NCBI GenBank assembly: GCA_016784355.1
Contig: JADHUV010000014.1
Coordinates: forward strand, 1 to 60,011
Source: Nitrospira sp.
GTDB taxonomy: Bacteria > Nitrospirota > Thermodesulfovibrionia > UBA6902
Length of the DNA stretch: 60,011 bases
Reading direction: 5' to 3'
Below, piece after piece: positions 15,901-24,603 of the stretch (position 1 is its first letter; each line of letters opens with the position of its first letter). The notes beneath the pieces are model-generated. The model did no database searches. It was given only the letters and a program-made list of their open reading frames with translations, and had not been told where the DNA came from. The translations under genes were made by a program, and so were the position numbers.

Positions 15901-16047
15901 TACCCAATCAAAGGCACTGGTATATTCAATATTTGAGCTAGTCGAACCACTTTTAGAGGCTGCCCACGCTGACACAGAAAAAAACAATATTAGTCCAATG
16001 ATTAAACATATGGTGGCAACGTAATGAGTAACTTGTTTCAACTTCAT
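9946..16047 (-). CDS. Giant secreted multidomain subtilisin-like (S8) protein
   Basis: 2033 residues with a signal peptide (about 1-30, ending AWA). The domain order read from the sequence is: a proprotein-convertase-P-like beta domain (about 35-165); two copies of a PKD-like plus NEW/CARDB-like unit (about 170-370 and 375-560); further beta domains; an I9-like prodomain region (about 860-945, QVRVVVSFRDPVP); and an S8 peptidase with the triad Asp near 956 (VLDTGIDTDHPD), His near 998 (DGHGTHVSS) and Ser near 1186 (GTSMATP). After the peptidase come Cys-rich and MopE-like EICDGIDNNCDGQIDEG segments, a YVTN-type beta-propeller (about 1560-1830), thrombospondin-type-3 Asp-rich repeats and a dockerin-like EF-hand pair at the C-terminus. 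The triad is complete, so it is probably an active, calcium-binding extracellular protease or adhesin. There is no PEP-CTERM or sortase tail. Placing a peptidase in the middle of so many binding modules is unusual. Confidence 0.82.
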   Translation of the reverse strand: MKLKQVTHYVATICLIIGLILFFSVSAWAASKSGSTSSNIEYTSAFDWVWTSISMSGAPSGSTITSISVCWNVDSNYITDIDWYLDNSTGYDSPSYGLSVTGDDWLDGYDETSDSCKTIYPPSNTQVNGTWWFNIQDTYNDSNPDWNKGRIDSWNITINYTEPEIVSTPNSPSCPSSGEVGTSISCNTGGSSSNKGHSLQYRFDWGDGYTSSWGSINRSHSYSNAGTYYVKTQSRCATHTSVTSGWSGSDTVGIVWGESGYVVYVSPSSLSLSGGQSTTVTVRVRNTGDSDDMLIEPGSIPSGWTISPSYRNPFMPHDSYYNATFTVTAPSTDSSGTIEWDFRDDDVLSNDLLDTQNQSISSSVLESVTSPNTPSCSPSSGEINQNISCSTDGASSNKGHSLQYRFDWGDGIYSPWGSSSQSHSYAVAGSYSVLAHARCATHTSDTSGSSGTRTVNIIWGESGDIVSIAPSPLSLAWAYSVPVTVQVHNTGDSDDMLIEPGSIPSGWTVSPPYHNPFMPHDSYYNATFTVTAPSTDSSGTIVWDFRDDDVLSNDLLDTQNQNASSYKPNGDLQVTVNNVSGGNPVVPGDQATVNLFDSGSNSVTSASTNTSGVALLSNIPVGNNYYYQVNVNSLSGLGHEYWGQKTGVTINPATNTSTFTRYMPWGEGVRFYDGSTDITSGSVSVNTLVTPKVWVSNGDSSSHSVSVQLVIRYNSSSTVYDQTITQSVSGNTNGHLFEFVGINSSTDGAFEYSIRVKSDGVDTDLWDWVHAFDVINPSVPDIDVQPPSLTYTRVSSFAGITAGTESSSFFSSNSVGMSNSSSSITSLRNVEMQRLYNILETQNQVRVVVSFRDPVPINARANQRVPAVKHVRESVLKSLPTADFTLSRSYSHIPAFAGTITKQALKILEKHPSVLAINLDKPIRKYLAESVPAIKADTVQLNYNVTGQGINVAVLDTGIDTDHPDLMDDIIAEHCFTAGDCPPSDTNEGTSAEDEDGHGTHVSSIITSSGTVSSRGFAPNANIVAVRVLDSNGDGWVQDWLDGLNWIITNQATLNVDVINMSLGTNELYSGNCDGSFPGVLNAVKQLRAQNITLFAATGNDGSSTSIGAPACITGVIAVGATYDGNVGREPDVGNYFEANCFDANTSLNTITCFTNSSTEMDITTPGAPITASFIGGGPRTLHGTSMATPTAAGIAALMLEANNNLTPNEIETILESSGPTLTDPKNGLSFPSINAGTAVQQAGGFIVNNLGDSNLDITNISLVNNSCWISITPPTSFNIVPSSSNLVSVSINEACVGIGTHNDWIRIQSNDPDENPYDVPVKLRVVECISDSQCDDGQYCNGIETCNLTTNQCELGTPVTCNDGIGCTDDSCNESSDSCDNVINDTYCPDDGQYCNGTEFCDAVNDCISVGDLCPEGTICNEISDTCEGLVETNCIDSIDNNLDGLTDCEDPDCDGISGCEYGTELSCSDGVDNDADELIDCEDLDCDGLIDCSCVPSTEICDGIDNNCDGQIDEGGVCDTVCTDTDYDVVFNEGGTCGVVDNCPMVSNFAQSDFDSDGTGDACDPPRVILDSITVAPSAVGGIYLNSDDSKLYAAYWEDGNGSRVQEYSILDYTLTQTMEFGGYHTHGDVVLSSDDHYLFTSNYYYGNISRIDMLANNTRTDLGVGSSWPADIDITPDKSKVLVAVGRDGRGYDMNNDMITIIDIDSYTVLASVILSDEPSGHKLGFAPDSSKAYIPTKQRKSASNMLYEISLQEPFNVLRSTSIGSVDGGVAVTTDNVYVSDPDAGQIRVIDRTALTQTAVIITGGRPTTLSITPDGSYIYALNSDQYLSIIRLPGHEVVFEVHGLGVNPRDIEFEKDGKKAYISHANPTGQIIVLGLPDADMDTVLSDGDLTGVAGDNPCTGGGNVSCDDNCPDTSNPDQADTDNDGIGDACDNCGEVQNPDQRDTNADEDDNSFLQGVQHYGNMCDGDFDNNGIVEIRDFILWRPFAGQQTNEGNADMDLNGNGAIWTDDFIIWRGLYGKVPGPGVLE
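14364..14583 (-). repeat. Internal duplication in the giant gene, copy B
   Basis: These 220 bases are nearly identical to 14973-15192, with only scattered substitutions. They encode the end of each CARDB-like unit (SGTIxWDFRDDDVLSNDLL and neighbouring residues). The low divergence compared with the rest of each unit suggests recent duplication or gene conversion. Confidence 0.8.
14973..15192 (-). repeat. Internal duplication in the giant gene, copy A
   Basis: Partner of 14364-14583. The surrounding PKD-like portions are also related but have diverged much more, so homogenisation seems limited to this block. Confidence 0.8.
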
Positions 16048-16598
16048 TCTACTATCCTCCTTGCCATTAAAAGAAAATCTCTTATGGAAAACATGTATTC
16101 ATTAAACATATAACGCCTTCATTAATTAATAATTATTTTCTGGTTTTAAATCTAACCTACCTGTATCTGTAGGTGCGTTATCGTAAGCACATAAGTACCA
16201 TGTACTATTAGCTAGACGTGCCGTTCTATCTTGAAATACTAGTTTCTTTTTCTTGAATATTATCAGGCTACCACCTTCACGATCCCAAAAAGTCCGGTTT
16301 ATTAATATAGTCAAACTACTTTAGCTATAAATCTAATGATACAAACTTCTGAAAATACGTCCCGCGTGAAAGAGAAAAGAAGGAATAAGTGCCTATGATT
16401 TTAAAAAGATATCATAAAAATTATTACCTGTCTACCTGTCAGATCTAACAGGTGTGTATGGTTATGACAATGTCCAGGACATGGTGACCCTGCCCCTACG
16501 ATCGTTGTTCAATGCCCCACCTGTTTATGGGTACTTCACGAATTGCCTTGACTTTCTCCTAAAAGTACGAAATAATCATACTTACAGGAGTAAATGAT
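16048..16598. other. Divergent intergenic region, giant gene and abiE
   Basis: 550 bp between genes read outward in both directions. A ribosome site (AGGAGG, just upstream of 16047 on the minus strand) serves the giant gene. A direct ribosome site ACAGGAG precedes 16599. A 62-codon minus-strand frame at 16126-16314 lacks a ribosome site and any family signal, so it is not called. The stretch around 16484-16545 contains GTGACCCTGCCCCTACG-like sequence that resembles the dispersed GTAGGG repeats elsewhere in the window. Confidence 0.45.
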
Positions 16599-17213
16599 AT
16601 GATAAAGGCCCATACACCATATTTAGATTATCTCTACCTGATTGACTCATTACGCAATTACGCCTCCCCTAAGTCCAAACTGACGACAATGATCAAATCC
16701 GGAGAAGTAATAAGACTTAAGCGAGGTCTCTTCCTTGACAGCGAAAAAGACTATTCACTGAAGACCCTGGCGAATAAAATATATGGCCCTTCATATATAT
16801 CCTTTGAATATGCTCTCTCCTATTACAATCTTATCCCTGAACGGGTACAGACCATCACCTGTGCGAGTTATGCAAAAAACAAGAGCCGGAGATTCGATAC
16901 TCCGGTGGGTTCATTTCTTTACAGGAGCATACCCCGTGCTGCCTATCCCTATGGGGTTACCAGGCTGGAGGAGGGGAACAATCCCTTTCTTATTGCCACT
17001 AAGGAAAAGGCCCTTTGCGATACCCTTTCAAAAATCAGGGGGATCACAAATATTACGACACTTAAAATCAGCCTTTTTGAAGATCTCAGGATCGAAAGAG
17101 AGGAGTTATCTGCAATTAATATTAAGGATATAGAAATGCTGGAGCCTCTGTATAAGAAAAAAGTCCTTGCCCTGTTTCTGCAGTATCTGCACAAGGAGGT
17201 TGCCCTTGCATAG
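16599..17213 (+). CDS. AbiEi-type antitoxin (type IV toxin-antitoxin)
   Basis: A 204-residue protein resembling AbiEi antitoxins and transcriptional repressors. It has an N-terminal winged-helix segment (LIDSLRNYASPKSKLTTMIKSG to RLKRGLFL) and a core containing ISFEYALSYYNLIPE and ATKEKALCDTL, motifs shared by this family. In AbiE systems the antitoxin does not bind the toxin protein but opposes its nucleotidyltransferase activity and represses the operon. It is followed by abiEii with an eight-base overlap. The ribosome site is TACAGGAG with ATG ten bases later. It sits within the tRNA-Glu island, consistent with phage defence. Confidence 0.78.
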   Translation: MIKAHTPYLDYLYLIDSLRNYASPKSKLTTMIKSGEVIRLKRGLFLDSEKDYSLKTLANKIYGPSYISFEYALSYYNLIPERVQTITCASYAKNKSRRFDTPVGSFLYRSIPRAAYPYGVTRLEEGNNPFLIATKEKALCDTLSKIRGITNITTLKISLFEDLRIEREELSAINIKDIEMLEPLYKKKVLALFLQYLHKEVALA

Positions 17214-18084
17214 CGCGATTGAGGAAATGCTGAAAACATATTCCTGCAAAACTGTAGACGATTATAAAAATGCCCTGAAAGAGATACTGCAGGAAATAGC
17301 TCTTCTTGGTCTATTCCGTGCTAATTTTTTTGATAAGGCTGCCTTTTACGGTGGAAGCGCCCTGCGCATTTTCTATGGCCTTGATCGTTTCTCCGAGGAC
17401 CTCGATTTTTCACTGCTTAAACCGTCAGACAGGTTTGATATCGCCCCCTATTGTGAGTTTATTAGAGAGGAACTTGCGGCCTTCGGATTTGATGCAACAG
17501 TTACTAAAAAAATGAAGTCCGCACAATCAACTATCGAGTCTGCCTTTATAAAAGCTGAGACGCTTATACATATCCTGCAGATTGAATCAATAAGTCCGCC
17601 AATTTCAGGTGTTGCAGAAAATGAATTACTAAAAATAAAACTTGAGATTGATACTAATCCTCCCGCCGGTGCAGAGTATGAAATTAAATATCTCTTAAGA
17701 CCGGTCCCCTGTCACGTCCGTCTCTTCTCTGATTCCTCTTTGTTTGCCGGTAAAATTCATGCCCTTTTATGCCGCAACTGGGGAGGCGGCCTAATAAAAG
17801 GTAGGGATCTTTATGATTATGTCTGGTACATCTCAAGGTCAACTCCGCTTAGTATTCTTCATCTCTCAGAAAGGATGAAGCAGACAGGTCATTTAAAGAA
17901 AAACGAAAACCTGAACTATGAAGATTTAAAGAAAATGCTTGAGAAGAAATTTACATCCATTGATTATGCACAGGCAAAACAGGACATAATGCCTTTCATA
18001 AAAGATCCCCAAATACTTAATCTCTGGTCCGCTGATTTTTTCAGTACCATAACACGGGATAAGTTAATCCATATTGTAGGGTAA
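17206..18084 (+). CDS. AbiEii-type nucleotidyltransferase toxin
   Basis: About 292 residues of the AbiEii/MenT nucleotidyltransferase family. The key motif FYGGSALRIFYGLDRFSEDLDF has the GGSxLR and DxD elements of the pol-beta fold. Relatives modify tRNA or block growth during phage infection. I place the start at TTG 17206, because AAGGAGG (17193-17199) lies six bases before it; an earlier TTG at 17167 has no ribosome site. The start overlaps the end of the antitoxin gene. The stop lies inside a palindrome that can act as terminator. Confidence 0.8.
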   Translation: MHSAIEEMLKTYSCKTVDDYKNALKEILQEIALLGLFRANFFDKAAFYGGSALRIFYGLDRFSEDLDFSLLKPSDRFDIAPYCEFIREELAAFGFDATVTKKMKSAQSTIESAFIKAETLIHILQIESISPPISGVAENELLKIKLEIDTNPPAGAEYEIKYLLRPVPCHVRLFSDSSLFAGKIHALLCRNWGGGLIKGRDLYDYVWYISRSTPLSILHLSERMKQTGHLKKNENLNYEDLKKMLEKKFTSIDYAQAKQDIMPFIKDPQILNLWSADFFSTITRDKLIHIVG

Positions 18085-18102
18085 TTCGTGAATTACCCCT
18101 AC
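18076..18102. terminator. Palindrome at the end of abiEii
   Basis: GTAGGGTAATTC (18076-18087) pairs with GAATTACCCCTAC (18090-18102), with one extra C. The abiEii stop codon lies within the left arm. It resembles the GTAGGG...CCCTAC repeats at 49.5-49.8 kb, so it may be a dispersed repeat used as a terminator. Confidence 0.5.
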
Positions 18103-18149
18103 GGTATCGTTAATTTTGTTGCATGGAGGATATAAGTCTGAGAGGTTAA

Positions 18150-18183
18150 ATAAAATGGGGTTATCCGAAAATCGGATAACCCC
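18150..18183 (-). terminator. Terminator after tRNA-Glu
   Basis: GGGGTTATCCGA (18157-18168) pairs with TCGGATAACCCC (18172-18183). Reading the minus strand, a T-rich run follows (complement of TTAAATAAAA). It ends the purA-tRNA-Lys-tRNA-Glu transcript. Confidence 0.75.
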
Positions 18184-18193
18184 GTAATATTGC

Positions 18194-18271
18194 TGGCGTC
18201 CCCAAGGGGATTTGAACCCCTGTTACCGCCGTGAAAGGGCGGTGTCCTAGGCCAGACTAGACGATAGGGAC
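18194..18271 (-). tRNA. tRNA-Glu (anticodon UUC)
   Basis: A 78-base tRNA with encoded CCA. The acceptor arm GTCCCTA pairs with TGGGGAC. The anticodon loop reads CTTTCAC (UUC, Glu). The T arm AGGGG-TTCAAAT-CCCCT is intact. Its 3' part is duplicated at 9675-9721. Confidence 0.95.
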
Positions 18272-18274
18272 ATC

Positions 18275-18350
18275 TGGTGAGCCGCGTTGGATTCGAACCA
18301 ACGACCCACGCCTTAAAAGGGCGTTGCTCTACCAACTGAGCTAGCGGCCC
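18275..18350 (-). tRNA. tRNA-Lys (anticodon UUU)
   Basis: A 76-base tRNA with encoded CCA. The anticodon loop is CTTTTAA (UUU, Lys) in the stem CGCCC/GGGCG-like arm, with a normal D arm (AGCTCAGTTGGTAGAGC). It lies four bases before tRNA-Glu and downstream of purA, probably in one transcript. Confidence 0.95.
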
Positions 18351-18404
18351 AAAATTGGGCATATAAGTATAACAATAATCGTCAGGAAAAAAACACCCCT
18401 GACT

Positions 18405-19757
<1,353 letters not shown>

Positions 19758-19810
19758 TCAATCTACGCCGGATGCTTTATCCGGAATTTTTTACCGTCAA
19801 TAGCTCAGCG

Positions 19811-21394
19811 CTACTGAGGAAGGTGAATCAAATTAATAGACAGCACATTAGGAAGCTTTTTAATCTTATCGATAATATCCTGTGATATCGCCTTATCTAC
19901 ACTGACAATTGATACAGCCTTGCCGCCGCGTGTTTCACGTCCGAACTGCATGCGGGCTATATTAATCTTGTGCTCGGCCATTACCATTCCGATACCGCCA
20001 ATAACTCCGGGCTTATCTTTATTCTCTACTACAAGCATCTCGCCGCTCGGCACTACTTCAACTGCAAAACCATCAAAATCTACTATACGCGGATCTTTCT
20101 TACCATGCAGAACGCCGCTTACAGAGCTTACTTTCTTTCCTGATTTTACGGTGATAACGATCATGCTGTGATAATCACCGGCATCATCGGTAGTAACTTC
20201 CTTAATCTCTATACCCCGCTCTTTAGCAATAGCAGGTGCATTGATGAAATTAACGGTCTCTTCAAGAATCGGAGTCAGTACTCCCTTTATCGCTGCTATC
20301 GTAATAGGCTCAAGCATTAATTCTGCTACTTCGCCTTTATACTCAATTGTAACGCCATTTATTCCGCCTTCAAAATTTTGTGTAATAAAACTGCCCATTC
20401 TCTCGGCCAGATTAATATAAGGCTCTAAGCCTGGAAGCAGGTCAGCCGATACAGACGGAAAGTTCACTGCATTTCTAATAGATCCATGAACAAGATAATC
20501 AACGATCTGATTAGCAACGGCTATTGCAACATTTTCCTGCGCATCCTGTGTAGATGCACCAAGGTGCGGAGTACAGATAAAATTATCCAGTTCAAATAAA
20601 GGAGAATTTTCAGGCGGCTCTGTTGCAAATACGTCAAGCGCTGCTGCTGCAACCTTACCAGACTTCAGTGCCTCATAAAGGGCAGCCTCATCAATTGTGC
20701 CTCCTCTTGATGCATTGATGATCCTGACCCCTTTTTTCATCTGCTTTATCGTCTTTTCATTAATAAGATTTTCTGTTTCAGCGGTACGCGGTATATGAAG
20801 CGTAATAATATCCGAGTCTTTAAACAGTTCTTTTAATTCCACAACTTTTACACCAAGAGTCTTTTTCTTCTCCTCGCTCAAGTGAGGATCATATGCCAGT
20901 ACTGTCATGCCCATGCCCTGAGCAATCTTAGCTACATGTGAACCAATATTTCCAAGACCCACTATACCAAGGGTCTTGCCATACAGCTCGATCCCCATAA
21001 ATTTTTTCTTTTCCCACTTACCTTCTTTCATTGAAGCAGTGGCCTGAGGTACCATTCTCGCCATAGCTACCATAAGTGCTACCGTATGTTCTGCCGTAGT
21101 AACAGTATTTCCGCCTGGAGTGTTCATGACAACAACGCCATGTTTAGTTGCAGCAACCTTATCAACATTATCAAGACCTGAACCGGCCCTTCCGATTACC
21201 TTAAGTTTTGTAGCAGCCTCAATAATCTCGGCAGTAGCCCTGGTAGCACTACGGATAACGAGTGCCTCATATTTACCAATCACTTTTTTCAGTTCATTAG
21301 GTGTCATGCCTGGTTTAAGATCAACCGTTAAACCAGCCTTTTCTAAAATTGCTACGCCCTTCGGGGATATATTGTCACTTACCAGTACTTTCAT
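19811..21394 (-). CDS. serA: D-3-phosphoglycerate dehydrogenase
   Basis: A 527-residue long-form SerA, the first step of serine synthesis. The NAD-binding GLGNIG motif is at about 147-152. The Arg and Glu of the catalytic site lie within the NASRGG and DVFATEPP regions, and the His is in TPHLGAST. An intervening allosteric substrate-binding domain and a C-terminal ACT domain (about 455-527, VVENKDKPGVIGGIG) indicate feedback by serine. It lies 49 bases downstream of serC on the same strand. Confidence 0.95.
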   Translation of the reverse strand: MKVLVSDNISPKGVAILEKAGLTVDLKPGMTPNELKKVIGKYEALVIRSATRATAEIIEAATKLKVIGRAGSGLDNVDKVAATKHGVVVMNTPGGNTVTTAEHTVALMVAMARMVPQATASMKEGKWEKKKFMGIELYGKTLGIVGLGNIGSHVAKIAQGMGMTVLAYDPHLSEEKKKTLGVKVVELKELFKDSDIITLHIPRTAETENLINEKTIKQMKKGVRIINASRGGTIDEAALYEALKSGKVAAAALDVFATEPPENSPLFELDNFICTPHLGASTQDAQENVAIAVANQIVDYLVHGSIRNAVNFPSVSADLLPGLEPYINLAERMGSFITQNFEGGINGVTIEYKGEVAELMLEPITIAAIKGVLTPILEETVNFINAPAIAKERGIEIKEVTTDDAGDYHSMIVITVKSGKKVSSVSGVLHGKKDPRIVDFDGFAVEVVPSGEMLVVENKDKPGVIGGIGMVMAEHKINIARMQFGRETRGGKAVSIVSVDKAISQDIIDKIKKLPNVLSINLIHLPQ

Positions 21395-21443
21395 ATTATT
21401 ATTGTTAACTCCTGTTTTAGTTTTCTCTTATATTTAATTTAGG

Positions 21444-22523
21444 TTAAGAGTTATTCTTTTCAAACTCAGCCATAAAGGCAATCAAGGCATCAACCCCTTC
21501 TTCAGGCATTGCATTATAAATACTTGCTCTCATACCGCCTACGCTGCGATGTCCCTTTAATGTTACAAGTCCCTTGTTTTTGGCTTCCTCAAGAAACTTT
21601 GGATCAAGATCAGGATTAGCAAGAGTAAATGGAACATTCATCCAGGAACGATTCTCAACTGAAACCGGACTTGCATAAAAAGATGAATTATCTATTGCTG
21701 CATATAATTTATCTGATTTACGCTTATTGATCTCGCCCATAGCCTTAAGACCGCCTCTTTCTTTAATCCACTGAAATACAAGTCCTGCAATATACCAGCT
21801 GTATGTAGGAGGAGTATTATACATGGAATCTGCCTTAGCCATGGTCTCATAGCTGTACATAGTAGGAGTACCATCAAGTTCAGTTCCCATAAGATCCTCG
21901 CGTACTATTACTATAGTTAGGCCGGCTGGACCAATATTTTTTTGAGCACCCGCATAAATAACTCCAAACTTTGTTACATCTATCGGTCTTGAAAGAATTG
22001 TAGAAGACATATCAGCTACAAGAGGTACATTACCTGCATCTGGAATAGCATTAAATTCAACACCGCCGATAGTCTCATTCGGTGTATAGTGAAGATATGC
22101 TGCTTCAGGATTGAGTTTCCATTCAGATACCGGCGGCACTGATGAAAATTTATCAGCTTCACTGGTGGCAACGAGATTGACATCACAATAACGCTTTGCC
22201 TCTGCTATAGCCTTTTTAGACCAGGCCCCTGTATTAATATAATCAGCGGTCTTTTTCCCCATTAATAAGTTCATAGGCACCATTGCAAACTGACTGGATG
22301 CACCACCCTGTAAAAATAATACCTTATAGTTATCAGGAATATTCATTATTTCTCTTAAATCCTGCTCTGCTTTTGCTGCTATAGACATAAATTCTTTACC
22401 GCGATGACTCATTTCCATCACTGACATGCCGCTTCCATTCCAATTAATCATCTCTGCAGCGGCCTTTTTTATCACATCTTCTGGAAGCATTGCTGGTCCT
22501 GCACTGAAATTATATATCTTCAT
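21444..22523 (-). CDS. serC: Phosphoserine aminotransferase
   Basis: A 359-residue fold-type I PLP enzyme making phosphoserine from phosphohydroxypyruvate (and usable in pyridoxine synthesis). The PLP lysine is in GAQKNIGPAG at about residue 193. The N-terminus (IYNFSAGPAMLPEDV) and the C-terminus (RSVGGMRASIYNAMP) are family signatures. It is the promoter-proximal gene of a serC-serA-purA-tRNA cluster and begins behind AGGAG. Confidence 0.95.
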   Translation of the reverse strand: MKIYNFSAGPAMLPEDVIKKAAAEMINWNGSGMSVMEMSHRGKEFMSIAAKAEQDLREIMNIPDNYKVLFLQGGASSQFAMVPMNLLMGKKTADYINTGAWSKKAIAEAKRYCDVNLVATSEADKFSSVPPVSEWKLNPEAAYLHYTPNETIGGVEFNAIPDAGNVPLVADMSSTILSRPIDVTKFGVIYAGAQKNIGPAGLTIVIVREDLMGTELDGTPTMYSYETMAKADSMYNTPPTYSWYIAGLVFQWIKERGGLKAMGEINKRKSDKLYAAIDNSSFYASPVSVENRSWMNVPFTLANPDLDPKFLEEAKNKGLVTLKGHRSVGGMRASIYNAMPEEGVDALIAFMAEFEKNNS

Positions 22524-23040
22524 TCTTAGACTCCTGTATGTGTAATTTATGTTGATAGTTTGTGTTAAAAAAATAAAGCTATTTTAAGGAAATATCTATC
22601 CTTATATATGTTTATGAACCACTTATCAATAGTTTCAGTTTTAGCCAGACAGGTAAATAGAGTAAGAATAAGAACATTAATATGTAGGTTATCAACAATT
22701 AGTTAAAACAGCTATAGCCTTTTTATGATGAAACTTATTGACTTTGAAGAATATCAATTCATCCTATATTTGTCAAGTTTATCCTTTTATTATAAACAAT
22801 CTGTTAACCACTGAATTCTCTTTGTTTTTACTGAGCTTTATTAGGTTTTTAACATAACTAACATGCCTGTTATTACTACTATTCTTTTAAAGAATAAAGA
22901 ATAATAAAGATAAGAGATCTTAATTTTGTTAATAAAAAAAAGCTTTGTAATTAGTTTCAAAAACGTATTATACTTCTTGAACTTCGCAAGCCTGACAGAT
23001 TTAAATCTTAAATAATATTTACGTATGAAAATTTTTTTAA
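22524..23040. other. AT-rich divergent intergenic region
   Basis: 517 bp of very AT-rich sequence between serC and the aminopeptidase gene, read outward both ways. It should contain both promoters. TTGTCA near 22769 with TATAAA-like sequence about 17 bases on is one candidate for the rightward promoter. I see no riboswitch-like structure. A 70-codon minus frame at 22841-23053 has no family signal and is not called. Confidence 0.4.
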
Positions 23041-24132
23041 ATGAATAAAGCAATAGATAATATATATATCACCAATCTTGGTGTAAAAAAAAATGAAAAA
23101 GTAATCGTGTTTACGGATTCACACACCGAGGATTTAAAAAAAGTCGCTATTTCAATAGCTGAAGCTGGTCATAAATTTACATCACGGCTAAAATTTATTG
23201 AATTTAAATCGACAGAATGTCATGGAGTAGAACCGCCTGAAGGACTCTGGAAAGAGACTTTTGGAGAAAATATATATGCAGAATTTAAGAAACGTAAATT
23301 ATTCGAGCCTATTCTTAAGAAAAAAACATCAGCTAAACAACGAGAAATAATAGAAAAAATAGTAGAAGTTTATAAAAAAGATGCAGCTAAAGTAGTGATA
23401 GGACTTTCGCATTATTCGACAAGTCATACAAGATTTAGAGATTTACTAAACAGAATCTGTAAGACCAGATACGCAAGCATGCCGCTTTTTGACAAAGATA
23501 TGCTTACAGGTCCTATGAAAGTAAATTGGGAAAAAATGCAGATACGGTCAAAAGAGATAGAAAAAACAGTAAATCGATATGAAGAAATTGAAATTATAAG
23601 TGAAAATGGTACAAATATTGTTTTTTCAAAAAGCGGCAGAAAGGCCATGTCAGATACTGGAATAATTACAAAGCCTGGTGGTTTTTGTAATCTTCCTGCT
23701 GGTGAAGTATATCTTGCACCTTTAGAGGGAACGGCTAATGGCACACTTGTGCTTGAGTGGGCTCCAACAAGAAAACTGAATAGCCCTGTAACGGTCAATA
23801 TAAAAAATGGCATAGCTGTAAGTCTTGAGGGTGATGAGGTGTTTGTTAAAGAATTACAGACGAAGTTTGATGAGGCTAAGGAAAATAGAAATATAGCTGA
23901 ACTTGGTATAGGGACAAATGATAAGGCCTTACGACCGGATAATATATTAGAATCTGAAAAAATCTTCGGAACTATTCACATAGCCTTTGGTGATAATAGT
24001 TCCTTCGGCGGAAAAATAAGGGCAAACTTTCATCAGGATTTTGTCTTTTTTAAGCCGACTATGACACTTATATCAAAAACGGGTAAAAGAGTAACTCTCC
24101 TTAAAAAAGGAAAGCTGGTTAATAATAAATAG
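23041..24132 (+). CDS. M29-family metalloaminopeptidase
   Basis: A 363-residue protein of the thermophilic aminopeptidase family (AmpS/AmpT, peptidase M29), which trims N-terminal residues using two metals. The metal-site segments are present: LPAGEVYLAPLEGTANG (about 221-237), NIAELGIGTN, GTIHIAFGDN and HQDFVFFKPT near the C-terminus. The start has no strong ribosome site in the AT-rich leader. It is probably cotranscribed with the small TfoX-like gene 18 bases downstream. Confidence 0.83.
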   Translation: MNKAIDNIYITNLGVKKNEKVIVFTDSHTEDLKKVAISIAEAGHKFTSRLKFIEFKSTECHGVEPPEGLWKETFGENIYAEFKKRKLFEPILKKKTSAKQREIIEKIVEVYKKDAAKVVIGLSHYSTSHTRFRDLLNRICKTRYASMPLFDKDMLTGPMKVNWEKMQIRSKEIEKTVNRYEEIEIISENGTNIVFSKSGRKAMSDTGIITKPGGFCNLPAGEVYLAPLEGTANGTLVLEWAPTRKLNSPVTVNIKNGIAVSLEGDEVFVKELQTKFDEAKENRNIAELGIGTNDKALRPDNILESEKIFGTIHIAFGDNSSFGGKIRANFHQDFVFFKPTMTLISKTGKRVTLLKKGKLVNNK

Positions 24133-24150
24133 ATCTTTAAATTTAAAATA

Positions 24151-24513
24151 ATGAAAAAAACCAGTGAGTTTATAGAATTTCTGGAAGAAGTATTTGAAAA
24201 ATTTGGGATAATTGATATAAAAAAGATGTTTGGCGGTTACGGGGTATATCATGAAGGTTTGATGTTTGGACTGGTTGAGCGTAATACACTTTATTTGAAA
24301 GCAGATATTAAAACTAAAGAATTGTTTGAATCCATGGAATTATCACAGTTTAGTTATCGTAGAAAGGATAAGACCATTAAAATGTCTTTTTATCGGGCAC
24401 CTGAAGAGATATTTGATGATAAAAATTTAGCAGTAAAGTGGGCTGATCTTGCCTATGGTTCAGCTTTTAGATCAGCATCTTCCGGGAAGAATCAGACCTC
24501 CCGGAAACCTTGA
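24151..24513 (+). CDS. TfoX N-terminal domain protein
   Basis: A 120-residue protein with the TfoX/Sxy N-terminal domain: KKMFGGYGVYHEGLMFGLV, LYLKAD, and the C-terminal YRAPEEIFDDKNLAVKWADLA. In gamma-proteobacteria Sxy is a competence co-activator. Short single-domain relatives elsewhere have no known role. It follows the aminopeptidase with an 18-base gap, suggesting one transcript. Confidence 0.78.
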   Translation: MKKTSEFIEFLEEVFEKFGIIDIKKMFGGYGVYHEGLMFGLVERNTLYLKADIKTKELFESMELSQFSYRRKDKTIKMSFYRAPEEIFDDKNLAVKWADLAYGSAFRSASSGKNQTSRKP

Positions 24514-24603
24514 CACTTAGTTGTATATCATGTTTAATATTGAGGCCGCATCTCTGCCTTTAAATATAAAAGCACTATTAATTACACGAGGAAATTCAAT
24601 ATC

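Larger units (their letters stand above)
9675..18237. mobile_element. Probable genomic island in tRNA-Glu, without an integrase
   Basis: An 8.5 kb stretch is bounded by direct repeats of the tRNA-Glu 3' end, each with its own hairpin terminator alongside. It contains only a giant secreted protease-like gene and an AbiE toxin-antitoxin pair. Both are accessory, while purA-serA-serC and hydBGDA flank it. No integrase or excisionase is visible, so the element has either lost it or moved by a helper. Confidence 0.58.

Noticed and set aside
16126..16314. 62-codon minus-strand ORF upstream of the giant gene
   Set aside because: No ribosome site, no family signal, in a divergent promoter region.
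18099..18362. 87-codon ORF over the tRNA genes
   Set aside because: It translates tRNA-Glu and tRNA-Lys. Such 'GSNPTRLT'-like products are a well-known tRNA artefact.
24514..24603. T-box leader for ileS
   Set aside because: The 90 bp leader is too short and lacks the T-box sequence and a terminator hairpin.
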